DNA of 64,000 nt from Firmicutes bacterium UBA5286. Its GTDB lineage: Bacteria; Bacillota; Proteinivoracia; UBA4975. Of this stretch, positions 39,586 to 47,860 are shown piece after piece. The notes under the pieces are model-generated. The model saw only the letters and a program-made list of their open reading frames with translations, made no database searches and was not told the origin of the DNA. Positions within the stretch are counted from its first letter, which is position 1. Each line of letters opens with the position of its first letter. The DNA lies in contig DHSM01000015.1 in the NCBI GenBank assembly GCA_002408465.1, positions 53,970-117,969 on the forward strand. Direction: 5' to 3'. The position numbers and the translations under genes were made by a program.

Positions 39586-42183
39586 TTAGGCTCCGTCCCC
39601 GCTGTCGCGTGTCACTGCTGTCGAGCGAGAGGCGATGTCCTGCTGCCAGTCTTTTTTGCTTAAGGGCTTGTCAAAGCTGCGCAGGTCGGCAAGGCGAAAG
39701 CCATGTTTTTCCGCTAGATTCTGGAGCAAGTCCAGGGTTTTCAGGTCGATGCTGCTGCCAATGCTGGTATGTTCCAGATGCCCGTCCAGAGCCAGGAGCA
39801 TGGTTTCGGCCATGCAGGCATAGCAGAGGCCCTGGTCAAAGCCAAAGTTCCAGCCCAGATCCGGCCGCTTCCACACTTCCACTACGCCGCCGTCGATGAC
39901 CAGCACGTCGGGCCGGCGGCTTTTGATTTCCCGGCTGACATTGGCCGGGCGGGAGAGATCGCAGATGAGGGCGCCGAATTTTACATTATCCGGCTTAACC
40001 AAGTTGCTTACACTGCTGGTGGCGGTTACCACCACATCTGCCTTGGGGAGCTCGGTATCTGCATCAACGGAAACTGTGATTGGAAGCAGGGGGGCATTGT
40101 CGGTAAAAAAGCGGAGAAAAGCAACTTCATCCTGAGCGCTATCGGGGCAGCCGGGAATGCGGGCAATTTCCTTTCCCAGAGGAGAGTCGGGGGCAGAAGC
40201 TAACAGATGCCGACAGATTTCCGCTCCAACCTGGCTGAGCTTGGCCTGGCTTCGCCTGGGATTGGCGGGATTGCCCAGGAGGATGATCTTCTCCACCGAC
40301 TGGGCCAGAAGCAGGGCAAGACAGCGGCCAATGGAGCCTGCCGCCCCTACTACTGCGGCAGTGGTATGGCCTGGGTCCACATGCAGGCGTTTTAAGGCGG
40401 CGATGGTGGCCTGGCAGGCGGTAATCACTGTGTAGCTGTTGCCGGTGGTCAGTGGCACCCCCGCCTCCCGCAGGCCCATGCCGCCCCAGCTGACTACGGA
40501 AGTATATGCCCCCAGTCCCACTAGCTGGGCCCCTCGTTCTTTGGCCAGTTCAATTCCTTGACGGACAAGGCTGAGGCTTTCTTTGGGGTCCATGGCCAGC
40601 AGCTGGCTGGCGGTGCGGGGAATGTTGATAAATTCACAGAATGCCGAGCACCCGGTCTTTGAGGGGATAACCGCTTCGCCGATGACAAAGGGATCCATTT
40701 CCGGCAGCCACCTGTTGACTATTGTCGAAAGATTATCCGGGCTCAGTTTGGCCAGGTATTCGTCAAAATCCATGACGCTGTGGTCGTCCAGAGGGTGCAC
40801 AAGAAAGGCAAACCTGGTCTGGTCGGCTCCGGGTTTCAGCTGTCTCCCGGGCTTGCGGGGGGCCAGCTTTTGGGGGGACGGCTTTATATTCAGCAGGTGG
40901 GAAAAAATTTCCGTTGTATCGCCGGCATCCAGCACCGGCAGAGTTTGTTCTATTGCCTTGATAAGGAAGTCTGCTTCCCTTTGGCTGATGATCAGGGGAG
41001 CCTGGACCCGGATGACGCTGGCCCCGTTGAGGGTGGGAGCTACCCTGAGCTGATGCTTGTGGAGCAGGTAGCTGGCGATGAGGGGGGTAAGCAGCTTTTG
41101 CTCTGCCAGCAGGCCCAGGAGGTTGCCGGGATGGGTGCGGCGGGTAATCTGAAAGTCCAGGCCCAGCATGAGGCCCCGGCCTCGGAGGCTGACAAAATCA
41201 TATTGGGCGCAGATCTTTTCCAGTCTTCCCTGGATATAACTGCCGAGGCTGTTAACATGCTTGAGGATTTCGCCGTCATTGGCAGTAAGCTTTTCCAGGG
41301 CTGCCAGGCCTGCATAACAGGCCAGGGCACCGCCGGCAAAGGTTGAGGAGTGCTTGAGTCCAAATTCTTTGGTGTACATCTTGGAACTGTGCAAGACTGC
41401 GCCGATTGGAACCAAACCTCCCCCCAGAGCCTTGGCCAACAGCAGGAGATCTGGCTTAACGCCCTCTTCCATGCAGGCAAAGAGTCGGCCTGTGCGGCCC
41501 AGGCCCGTCTGGATTTCATCGATGACAAGGGGCACATTATACTTAGTGCAGATTGCCTGAACAGCGGTTAAGTAACCTCGGGGGGGGATAATGACTCCCC
41601 CTTCCCCCTGAATGGGTTCGATGATAAAGGCGGCGGTTTCCGCGGCATGTTCTTGAAGGCACCTATTGAGAGCGGCGCTGTCCCCATAGGGAATATGTAT
41701 AAAGCCGGGGGCGGGGGCGCCAAATCCCCTTTGGTAGGCGGGGTTGCCGGTGGCCGAAAGAGCCCCCAGGGTCTTGCCGTGGAAACTCTGAGTGGCGGAG
41801 ATAATCGTCATGCGCCCGGTGGCGGCGCGGCAGGCCTTGATGGCGGCTTCCACTGTTTCGGCGCCGCTATTTGTAAAGGTCACATGCTGAAGATTGTCCG
41901 GGGCCAGTTCCAGCAGGCGCCGGGCCAGGGCAGCTGCAGGCGCCATCGCAGAGGGCTGGGCGAATCCGGGGACGGACCTGTTCATGACCTGTTGGAGAGC
42001 TGACCAAATCTCCGGAGGGTTGTGGCCAAAGGGCAGCGCACCATAGGCGGAAACACAGTCCAGGTAAGCGGTGCTGCCGCTGTAAAGCCAGCAGCCTTCA
42101 CCCCTCTGAAAATCGATGTCCAAACGCAATTTGGCTAGCAATTCTCCTAACCATGGGTTTATGTAGCTGGAAAAATCCTGCAT
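39586..42183 (-). CDS. Fusion: class III aminotransferase + acyl-ACP reductase-like domain
   Basis: An 865-residue two-domain protein. Residues 1 to about 430 form a class III (omega-type) PLP aminotransferase with FTNSGAETVEAAIK, SFHGKTLG, EPIQGEGGV, LVIDEIQTGLGRTG and the PLP lysine K251 in LLAKALGGGLVP. Residues about 455-835 resemble the cyanobacterial long-chain acyl-ACP reductase: FAFLVHPLD at the start, LPEM, GLGAYTSVVSWGG, LTTGNSYT, the Rossmann loop VVGAAGSIG (about 611-619), DGGVVE, and CYACMAETMLLALDG with Cys790 at the place of the thioester cysteine. All key residues look intact. The pair suggests acyl thioester to aldehyde to amine, which is inference. AGGAGG precedes the ATG. 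Confidence 0.8.
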   Translation of the reverse strand: MQDFSSYINPWLGELLAKLRLDIDFQRGEGCWLYSGSTAYLDCVSAYGALPFGHNPPEIWSALQQVMNRSVPGFAQPSAMAPAAALARRLLELAPDNLQHVTFTNSGAETVEAAIKACRAATGRMTIISATQSFHGKTLGALSATGNPAYQRGFGAPAPGFIHIPYGDSAALNRCLQEHAAETAAFIIEPIQGEGGVIIPPRGYLTAVQAICTKYNVPLVIDEIQTGLGRTGRLFACMEEGVKPDLLLLAKALGGGLVPIGAVLHSSKMYTKEFGLKHSSTFAGGALACYAGLAALEKLTANDGEILKHVNSLGSYIQGRLEKICAQYDFVSLRGRGLMLGLDFQITRRTHPGNLLGLLAEQKLLTPLIASYLLHKHQLRVAPTLNGASVIRVQAPLIISQREADFLIKAIEQTLPVLDAGDTTEIFSHLLNIKPSPQKLAPRKPGRQLKPGADQTRFAFLVHPLDDHSVMDFDEYLAKLSPDNLSTIVNRWLPEMDPFVIGEAVIPSKTGCSAFCEFINIPRTASQLLAMDPKESLSLVRQGIELAKERGAQLVGLGAYTSVVSWGGMGLREAGVPLTTGNSYTVITACQATIAALKRLHVDPGHTTAAVVGAAGSIGRCLALLLAQSVEKIILLGNPANPRRSQAKLSQVGAEICRHLLASAPDSPLGKEIARIPGCPDSAQDEVAFLRFFTDNAPLLPITVSVDADTELPKADVVVTATSSVSNLVKPDNVKFGALICDLSRPANVSREIKSRRPDVLVIDGGVVEVWKRPDLGWNFGFDQGLCYACMAETMLLALDGHLEHTSIGSSIDLKTLDLLQNLAEKHGFRLADLRSFDKPLSKKDWQQDIASRSTAVTRDSGDGA

Positions 42184-42371
42184 AATTTGTCCTCCTAACC
42201 AGCAGATTCATGTGCACAAAAATGTGCTCACGGCATAGTATACGTCAATTGCTTATTAATAACAATAAAAAGGAGCCAAACTGCGTAATAAAAAAGATCA
42301 ATGCCCAATATTGCACAGGGGGGACTTCCCAAGGCGGGGCATTATAGCGTATACTTAGAATAGAAAATTAT

Positions 42372-42391
42372 CCCTGAGACCGAACTCAGGG
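42372..42391 (+). promoter_or_regulatory. Hairpin in leader of the M24 peptidase gene
   Basis: CCCTGAG and CTCAGGG pair around ACCGAA, 53 bases before the TTG start. It is GC-rich without a T-run. The wider gap 42184-42443 also contains TATACT (42350-42355) and a GCACA/TGTGC palindrome near 42213-42226, but no clear complete promoter. Confidence 0.4.
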
Positions 42392-42443
42392 AGGGGAAAG
42401 CTTATAATCTAAAGAGCCAATATTCTAGCAGGAAGGTGATTAG

Positions 42444-43514
42444 TTGTTAGCGCGTGTTAAGAGAGTCATCGAGGCAATGCCCCAAGAAGTTGACGGTTTG
42501 ATTGTGCTGCAGCCGGAAAACCGGCGCTGGGTCAGCGGTTTCACCGGCAGCAGCGGAGTCGTGGTGGTGGGGCGCCAGGGACAGCCAGTATTCCTTACGG
42601 ATTTCCGTTACACTCAGCAGGCCGGCAAGCAGTGCCAGGGCTATGAAATCGTCCGCCATGGCCAGCAACTGACGGTAGATATCAAGGCCGTGCTGGAGCG
42701 CCTGGCGATTAAAAAACTAGGTTTTGAAAAAGACTATATCACTGTGGGCCAGCATACCAAGTGGACCTCTGAAATGGAAGGAATTGAGCTTATTCCTCTT
42801 GAAGACATTTTGCTGGACTTGCGGGCGGTCAAAGACCCAGAAGAGCTGGAGCTGTTGGCTCAGGCTGCTGCCATTGCCGATAAGGCCTTTACCCATATCC
42901 TGGGCTTTCTCCGGCCGGGCTTAAGCGAACGCCGGGTTGCCCTGGAACTGGAAAGGCATATGCAGGATTTAGGCGCTTCCGGTCCTTCTTTCGATACCAT
43001 TGTGGCTTCAGGGGTTCGCTCCTCCATGCCTCATGGTGTTGCCAGCGATAAACTGTTGGAGGAAAATGATTTTATCACCATGGACTATGGTTGTGTCTAT
43101 AAGGGCTATTGTTCCGATATGACCCGGACTGTCGTGCTGGGCAAGGCCAGCCCCCGGCAAAGAGAAATCTATGGAATTGTTTTGGAAGCTCAATTGGCCG
43201 GTGTTGAGGGAATTCGGGCCGGCATCACCGGCAAGGAAGCAGACAGCGTGGCCAGGGACATCATCGCCGCCAAAGGTTATGGCGAACAATTTGGCCACGG
43301 ACTGGGCCATGGGGTCGGCCTGGCCATCCATGAAAGTCCCCGGGCAGGGGCTACCAGTGAGGACATCCTGGCAGTTAATAACCTGGTCACTGTCGAGCCG
43401 GGAATCTATCTTCCCGATTGGGGAGGCGTGCGCATCGAGGACACAGTAGTTGTCCAGGAGGGCGGCTGCCGCAACCTGATGGCTTCAGCGAAGGAATTGA
43501 TAGAAATCAAATAA
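42444..43514 (+). CDS. M24 family Xaa-Pro aminopeptidase
   Basis: A 356-residue metallopeptidase of the pita-bread fold. The N-terminal creatinase-like domain (about 1-125) begins RVKRVIEAMPQEVDGLIV. The C-terminal catalytic domain has the five metal ligands: Asp in ITMDYGCVYKGYCSDMTRTV (two aspartates), His in FGHGLGHGVGLAIHE, Glu in TVEPGIYLPDWGGVRIED (two glutamates). It removes N-terminal residues preceding proline. In Bacillus the equivalent gene (papA/yqhT) also precedes efp and spoIIIA. TTG 42444 is preceded by GGAAGGTG. efp follows after 18 bases. Confidence 0.93.
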   Translation: MLARVKRVIEAMPQEVDGLIVLQPENRRWVSGFTGSSGVVVVGRQGQPVFLTDFRYTQQAGKQCQGYEIVRHGQQLTVDIKAVLERLAIKKLGFEKDYITVGQHTKWTSEMEGIELIPLEDILLDLRAVKDPEELELLAQAAAIADKAFTHILGFLRPGLSERRVALELERHMQDLGASGPSFDTIVASGVRSSMPHGVASDKLLEENDFITMDYGCVYKGYCSDMTRTVVLGKASPRQREIYGIVLEAQLAGVEGIRAGITGKEADSVARDIIAAKGYGEQFGHGLGHGVGLAIHESPRAGATSEDILAVNNLVTVEPGIYLPDWGGVRIEDTVVVQEGGCRNLMASAKELIEIK

Positions 43515-43532
43515 GAAGGAGGGGTTTGAGCA

Positions 43533-44090
43533 ATGATCTCCCCTAGTGAATTTCGCACAGGTTTAACCATTGAATTTGAGGACAGCATCTATACAATTGT
43601 CGATTTTCAGCATGTCAAGCCCGGCAAGGGCGCGGCTTTTGTCCGCACCAAGCTGAAGAATATCGAAACCGGCGCCGTAACTGAGCGCACCTTCAATCCT
43701 AAGGACAAATTTGAACAGGCCCATATTGAGCGCCGCCTGACCCAGTATCTCTATGCCGGCGATGACGTGTGGAATTTTATGGATACCGAAGACTACAATC
43801 AATTTGCTCTTGGGTCCGAGGAGCTGGGAGATGCAGTCAAATACCTAAAGGAAAATATGGAACTGTATTTGCAGTTTTATAAGGATAGAATTATTGGCGT
43901 TGATTTGCCGGTAGTGGTTGAGCTGGAGGTAGTGGAAACTGAACCGGGCATCAAGGGGGATACTGCCTCCGGCGGCTCCAAGACTGCCGTTATGGACACC
44001 GGCTTGGTTGTGCAGGTGCCATTGTTTATCAATGTGGGAGACAAGCTGCGCATTGATACCCGCACCGGCGAATATTCCGAACGGGTCTAG
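43533..44090 (+). CDS. efp: Translation elongation factor P
   Basis: A 185-residue, three-domain EF-P that relieves ribosome stalling at polyproline stretches. The conserved loop HVKPGKGAAFVRTK places K32 at its tip, the position that is modified in many bacteria. The OB domains contain TERTFNPKDKFEQA, YLYAGDDVWNFMD and the C-terminal KTAVMDTGLVVQVPLFINVGDK; GEYSERV closes the protein. ATG 43533 has AGAAGGAGG upstream. It is probably co-transcribed with the M24 peptidase gene. Which modification system is used is not visible here. Confidence 0.97.
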   Translation: MISPSEFRTGLTIEFEDSIYTIVDFQHVKPGKGAAFVRTKLKNIETGAVTERTFNPKDKFEQAHIERRLTQYLYAGDDVWNFMDTEDYNQFALGSEELGDAVKYLKENMELYLQFYKDRIIGVDLPVVVELEVVETEPGIKGDTASGGSKTAVMDTGLVVQVPLFINVGDKLRIDTRTGEYSERV

Positions 44091-44156
44091 GAATAAACCA
44101 GGTTTTCACGGTCATTATATTGTAGTGACCGAATTGATAAAAGGGAGGTACTATTG

Positions 44157-44597
44157 ATGAAGACGCTGCAAGAAAGGGTTGCCTACATACACGGATTGGC
44201 TGAGGGAATGGACCTGGATCAAAAGGATTCCATTACCAAGTTGTTGTTGCAGATTTTGGACCTGGCTGACGAGATGGTTGAGGAGATTGAGGATCTTCAC
44301 GACAGGACTGAAGAAAACGAAGACTTTTTGGAGGCTCTGGATGCAGATTTAGCAGACGTTGAGGATGCAGTTTTTGAAGACGACGATGAATGCAGCTGCC
44401 ACTGTGATGACCCGGAAGAATTTGAAATCCAATGCCCTCATTGTGATGCGATTGTAACAGTCAATGAAGATGAGCTGGCTGAAGCGGCAGATGATGGGCT
44501 GGCTATCCGCTGTCCTGACTGCGGCGAGATTATATTCTCTGACGAAGATGATGCTAGCGAAGCCGAGGAAGAAGACGGGGACGAAGACGAAGACTAA
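44157..44597 (+). CDS. CD1247 N-terminal domain-type acidic zinc-ribbon protein
   Basis: A 146-residue, extremely acidic protein. The N-terminal helix LQERVAYIHGLAEGMDLD and following LLLQILDLADEMVEEIEDL are characteristic of the CD1247 N-terminal domain group of clostridia. A central coiled-coil-like acidic part precedes a rubredoxin-like zinc ribbon, CPHCDAIVTV and CPDCGEII, and a poly-Asp/Glu tail. An additional CSCHC lies near residue 80. Function unknown; it habitually lies between efp and spoIIIAA. ATG 44157 follows GGGAGGT. An inverted repeat CGGTCA/TGACCG (44109-44131) lies just upstream. Confidence 0.8.
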   Translation: MKTLQERVAYIHGLAEGMDLDQKDSITKLLLQILDLADEMVEEIEDLHDRTEENEDFLEALDADLADVEDAVFEDDDECSCHCDDPEEFEIQCPHCDAIVTVNEDELAEAADDGLAIRCPDCGEIIFSDEDDASEAEEEDGDEDED

Positions 44598-44601
44598 TCT
44601 G

Positions 44602-44631
44602 GAAATTTCTTCAAACCAAATAGCATAAATA
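44602..44631 (+). promoter_or_regulatory. Candidate sigma-E-type promoter of spoIIIAA
   Basis: GAAATTT (44602-44608), 15 bases, CATAAATA (44624-44631) is a partial match to the sigma-E pattern KMATATT-N14/15-CATACAHT. The spoIIIA operon is sigma-E dependent in Bacillus. Transcription would start near 44638. Confidence 0.3.
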
Positions 44632-44677
44632 CACCTTCCCTTCAATATCTATTATTGCAAGGGAGGGTGTATTTTTT
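44627..44677 (+). terminator. Terminator hairpin overlapping spoIIIAA ribosome-binding site
   Basis: The arm AATACACC-T-TCCCTT pairs with AAGGGA-GGGTGTATT around an AT-rich loop and is followed by TTTT. The downstream arm includes GGGAGGGTG, the only ribosome-binding site available to spoIIIAA. Read-through transcripts would therefore both terminate and hide that site. Confidence 0.8.
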
Positions 44678-44678
44678 G

Positions 44679-45608
44679 ATGCTCCGCCAAGATAGTCTGA
44701 TTAAGGGGCAAGTGTTGCCAATGCTGGGGGCCAGGCCTCGCAAGGCCCTGGAATCTATGGAGCAGGAAGGGTTGCTGCTGGCGGAAGAAATTCGCCTGCG
44801 CCCCGGCCATTCTCTCCTGGTTCAGGGCGGGGGCAGGGAAGTTTGGCTGCCACTTACCGTAAATGTTGAGGATTTGCTGGAAACCATGAATATTCTCAGC
44901 CAGTATTCCTACTACGCTTTTGCCGAACAGTTGGCTCGGGGCTACATTACTGTCGCCGGCGGGCACCGGATAGGGGTTGCCGGCAGGGTGACTGTTCAGA
45001 AGGGGAGGGTAGCGGCCCTGGCTGAGACGGGCTCGATCAATATCCGCATCGCCCGCCAGGTGAAGGGAGCAGGCAAGACAGCGCTGCCCTGGCTCTTTTC
45101 CCGGGGACAGCTGCTGAACACCCTGATTCTGGCAGCGCCGGGCTGCGGCAAGACTACCCTCCTCCGGGATCTGATCCGGCTCATTAGCGACGAGGCCGGG
45201 CTGACGGTAGGGGTGGCGGATGAACGTTCGGAGCTGGCAGGGTGTTACCGGGGAATCCCTCAGCTGGATGTGGGCCGGCGCACCGATGTCCTAGACGGGT
45301 GCCCCCGGGACCAGGGACTGGAAATGCTGGTGCGCTCAATGGGGCCCCAGGTTGTGGCTGCAGATGAGATTGGCCGCAGGGCTGATGCCCGGGCCTTGGA
45401 AAATGTCTTGGCTGCGGGGGTGGCAGTGCTGACTACCGCCCATGCCAGGGATCTGGCAGAGGCCAGGCAGCGTCCGGTGCTGCGGGGTCTGCTGGCAGAA
45501 GGATATTTTCAGCGGGCGGTAATTCTCGGCCGCCGGGAGGGCAGGCCAGAAATAGCGGGGGTGGCGGAATTGCCCGGTGGGAAATTGATATACAGAGGGG
45601 AAATGTGA
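44679..45608 (+). CDS. spoIIIAA: Stage III sporulation protein AA (ATPase)
   Basis: A 309-residue secretion-type ATPase of the SpoIIIA-SpoIIQ channel, located on the mother-cell side. It has the YITVAGGHRIGVAGR tract, Walker A LAAPGCGKTTLLRDL (about residue 152), VADERSELAGCYRG, Walker B VVAADEIGRRADA and a His-box-like TTAHARDL. It energises assembly or export through the channel between mother cell and forespore. ATG 44679 is used, with GGGAGGGTG about 9 bases upstream inside the preceding hairpin. The next gene overlaps the stop by one base. Confidence 0.95.
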   Translation: MLRQDSLIKGQVLPMLGARPRKALESMEQEGLLLAEEIRLRPGHSLLVQGGGREVWLPLTVNVEDLLETMNILSQYSYYAFAEQLARGYITVAGGHRIGVAGRVTVQKGRVAALAETGSINIRIARQVKGAGKTALPWLFSRGQLLNTLILAAPGCGKTTLLRDLIRLISDEAGLTVGVADERSELAGCYRGIPQLDVGRRTDVLDGCPRDQGLEMLVRSMGPQVVAADEIGRRADARALENVLAAGVAVLTTAHARDLAEARQRPVLRGLLAEGYFQRAVILGRREGRPEIAGVAELPGGKLIYRGEM

Positions 45609-46120
45609 TGCTGCGCATGCTGGCTGCGGTCTTGATTGTATTTTCCGGCGCCGGCTTAGGTTTTGCCGTGGCCGAAGGGTTTCGGCACAGGCCTCGGCAG
45701 CTGCGGCAACTGCAGTTTGCCCTGACGGTTCTGGGCAGCGAAATTCGCTTTCGCCAGACGCCTCTTCCTCAGGGACTCCAGGCAATGGCGGCTGCCACCG
45801 GCGGGCCGGTTGGCCAGCTCTTTGCCGATCTGGCCAGGGTTTTGGAACGGGCGGAGGGCCGCAGTGTCAGCTGGGCCTGGCAGCAGGTTAAGCCCGGGCC
45901 GGGTTTGGCTCTGGCTTCCCAGGATTATGCTCTGCTGGCCAATTTGGGCCAGGTACTGGGGGCTGGCACCATCGCTGAACAGGGGCGGCAGCTGGAATTG
46001 CACATGGAGCATCTGCGTCAATTAGAGCAGGAGGCGGAACAGTCCAGGGCGGCCAATGAAAAGATCTGGCGATACTTGGGGGTGTTTTCCGGACTTGCTT
46101 TGGTCCTGATATTGCTCTGA
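45608..46120 (+). CDS. spoIIIAB: Stage III sporulation protein AB
   Basis: A 170-residue membrane protein with N-terminal (about residues 3-22) and C-terminal (about 152-170) hydrophobic segments and a helical middle. RHRPRQLRQLQFALTVLGSEI, TPLPQGLQAMA, ALLANLGQVLG and the terminal YLGVFSGLALVLILL agree with SpoIIIAB, a GspF-like component of the channel. ATG 45608 is preferred over GTG 45605 because AGAGGGG lies 7 bases before it. Gene order and spacing are as in Bacillus. Confidence 0.92.
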   Translation: MLRMLAAVLIVFSGAGLGFAVAEGFRHRPRQLRQLQFALTVLGSEIRFRQTPLPQGLQAMAAATGGPVGQLFADLARVLERAEGRSVSWAWQQVKPGPGLALASQDYALLANLGQVLGAGTIAEQGRQLELHMEHLRQLEQEAEQSRAANEKIWRYLGVFSGLALVLILL

Positions 46121-46136
46121 CGGGAGGGGATGGGCA

Positions 46137-46343
46137 GTGGATATAGTCAAGGTAGATTTGCTCTTTAAGCTGGCCGGCATTGGCATTCTCATCATGGTTT
46201 TTACCCAGGTGCTCAATCAGGCCGAAAAAAAAGAGCAGGCCCAGTTATTGACTTTGGCCGGGGTTGTAGTGGTGATGATGTTTATTGTCAAGCTAATTGG
46301 CGATCTCTTTAACACCGTGCGCTCAATTTTCAATATTTATTGA
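46137..46343 (+). CDS. spoIIIAC: Stage III sporulation protein AC
   Basis: A 68-residue protein with two transmembrane spans (about residues 8-26 and 38-58), the size and layout of SpoIIIAC. The stretch LLFKLAGIGILIMVFTQVL and the following EKKEQAQLLTLAG turn are characteristic. It is an integral part of the mother-cell half of the channel. The GTG start has GGGAGGGG upstream. The gene lies 12 bases before spoIIIAD, a paralogue-like partner. Confidence 0.93.
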   Translation: MDIVKVDLLFKLAGIGILIMVFTQVLNQAEKKEQAQLLTLAGVVVVMMFIVKLIGDLFNTVRSIFNIY

Positions 46344-46355
46344 GGTGAATGCCCC

Positions 46356-46742
46356 ATGAGCATCATGCAAATAGTAGCGCTGGCAGTAGTGGCTGTGGTT
46401 TTGATTGTTGTCATCCGCCAGGAGAGGCCGGAACTGGCCCTGCAGATTTCTATGGTGGCTGGAATCATTATCCTTGTATTTGCAGTCTGGAAGCTGGTGG
46501 GAATCATCAAGGTTCTGGAACGCATGGCCCTGCGGGCACAGTTGAATATGGTGTTTTTGAGCGCCTTGCTCAAGATTATCGGCATTGCCTATATCGCAGA
46601 ATTTGGCACCCAGGTGTGCAGGGATGCCGGCGAAAATGCCCTGGCTTTCAAAGTTGAACTGGCGGGAAAGGTGATGATCCTCATTCTGGCTGTGCCCATC
46701 ATTTCGACAATTGTGGATACAGTAGAGAGGCTGTTGCCTTGA
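46356..46742 (+). CDS. spoIIIAD: Stage III sporulation protein AD
   Basis: A 128-residue protein with about four hydrophobic segments. LKIIGIAYIAEFGTQVCRDAGE is the family's most conserved tract, and VPIISTIVDTVERLLP ends the protein. It is part of the SpoIIIA membrane complex. ATG 46356 follows GAGGTGAA. The stop overlaps the TTG start of spoIIIAE by four bases, so translation is coupled. Confidence 0.94.
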   Translation: MSIMQIVALAVVAVVLIVVIRQERPELALQISMVAGIIILVFAVWKLVGIIKVLERMALRAQLNMVFLSALLKIIGIAYIAEFGTQVCRDAGENALAFKVELAGKVMILILAVPIISTIVDTVERLLP

Positions 46743-47860
46743 CAGCCCGGGTTTTGGGCGCAGCGGTCCTGGTGGCAGTCTTGCTTTTGCTGCCGGCAGC
46801 GGCAGTGGCCCAGGAGCAACCGGTGGATACCAGTGAATTAGAGCAGGCCTGGGAGCTGCTGCAGGAGCAGTATGGCAATTACCTGCCGGAATTCTCTTGG
46901 CAGGATCTGGGGGCGACTGTGGATTTCCGGGGGCTTGTTTCGGGGCTTGCCCGTTACTTGTTCCACCAGGTCTGGGCCAACGCCAGTCTGTTGGGCCAGC
47001 TCGTCATTCTGGCGGTGCTTAGCGCTTTGATCAAAAACCTGCAATCTTCCTTCTCCAGCCAGGGGGTGGCTCAGGTCAGCAGAGCTGTGATAATAATGGT
47101 CTTGCTGACAATGAGCGCGTATTCCTTCAGCCTGGCTGTCAACTTGGCCAGACAGACTGTCCAGGCGATGACAGGCCTGATCATCTCTCTGGTGCCGGTA
47201 ATGCTCACGCTGTTGGTAGCCCTGGGGAGCGTGACTGCAGCTACAGCCTTTCAACCGGTGCTGTTTACGGCGACAGCCTTGGTGGGGACGGTGGTCAGCA
47301 ATATCGTGCTGCCCCTGCTTTTCGCCGCCGCGGTGCTGGCTGTGGTTAATCAAATGGTTCTGGGCATTGAAATCAATAAACTGGCGGGATTACTTAAAGA
47401 CCTAGCGGTATGGCTGCTGGGATTTCTTCTGACGGTATTTGTGGGGGTTACTGTAATCAACGGGGCAGTAGCCGCCGTGGCAGACGGGGTTGCCCTGCGC
47501 ACTGGCAAGTTTGCCGCCAAAACCTTGATTCCCGTGGTGGGGGGAATGTTTTCCGATGCCTTTGAGACGGTAGCCGGGGCAGCCTTGGTGCTAAAAAGTT
47601 CCATCGGCCTCTTTGGGGTAATTGCCCTGGTGGTAAGCTGCTTCTTCCCGGTCTTAAAGTTGTTTGCAATCACTCTCATCTATCGGGGAACAGCAGCATT
47701 GCTTCAGCCTTTGGGAGAGGATGCTGTCAGTGATACTTTGGAAATAATGGCGCGGTATATGTATGCCGTCATTGGCGCTGTGGCGGCGGTGGGCCTGATG
47801 TTTTTTATGCTGATTACGATCATGGTTGCGGCCGCAAATCTTCCGACCATGCTGAGGTGA
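46739..47860 (+). CDS. spoIIIAE: Stage III sporulation protein AE
   Basis: A 373-residue polytopic protein starting with a probable signal sequence (about residues 5-24) followed by an exported acidic segment, then about seven membrane spans. Recognisable parts are ALIKNLQSSFSSQGVAQVS, VPVMLTLLVALGSVTAA, VLAVVNQMVLGIEINKLAGL and KFAAKTLIPVVGGMFSDAFE. SpoIIIAE is the permease-like subunit of the channel. The TTG start lies within the end of spoIIIAD. It overlaps spoIIIAF by four bases. Confidence 0.95.
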   Translation: MTARVLGAAVLVAVLLLLPAAAVAQEQPVDTSELEQAWELLQEQYGNYLPEFSWQDLGATVDFRGLVSGLARYLFHQVWANASLLGQLVILAVLSALIKNLQSSFSSQGVAQVSRAVIIMVLLTMSAYSFSLAVNLARQTVQAMTGLIISLVPVMLTLLVALGSVTAATAFQPVLFTATALVGTVVSNIVLPLLFAAAVLAVVNQMVLGIEINKLAGLLKDLAVWLLGFLLTVFVGVTVINGAVAAVADGVALRTGKFAAKTLIPVVGGMFSDAFETVAGAALVLKSSIGLFGVIALVVSCFFPVLKLFAITLIYRGTAALLQPLGEDAVSDTLEIMARYMYAVIGAVAAVGLMFFMLITIMVAAANLPTMLR

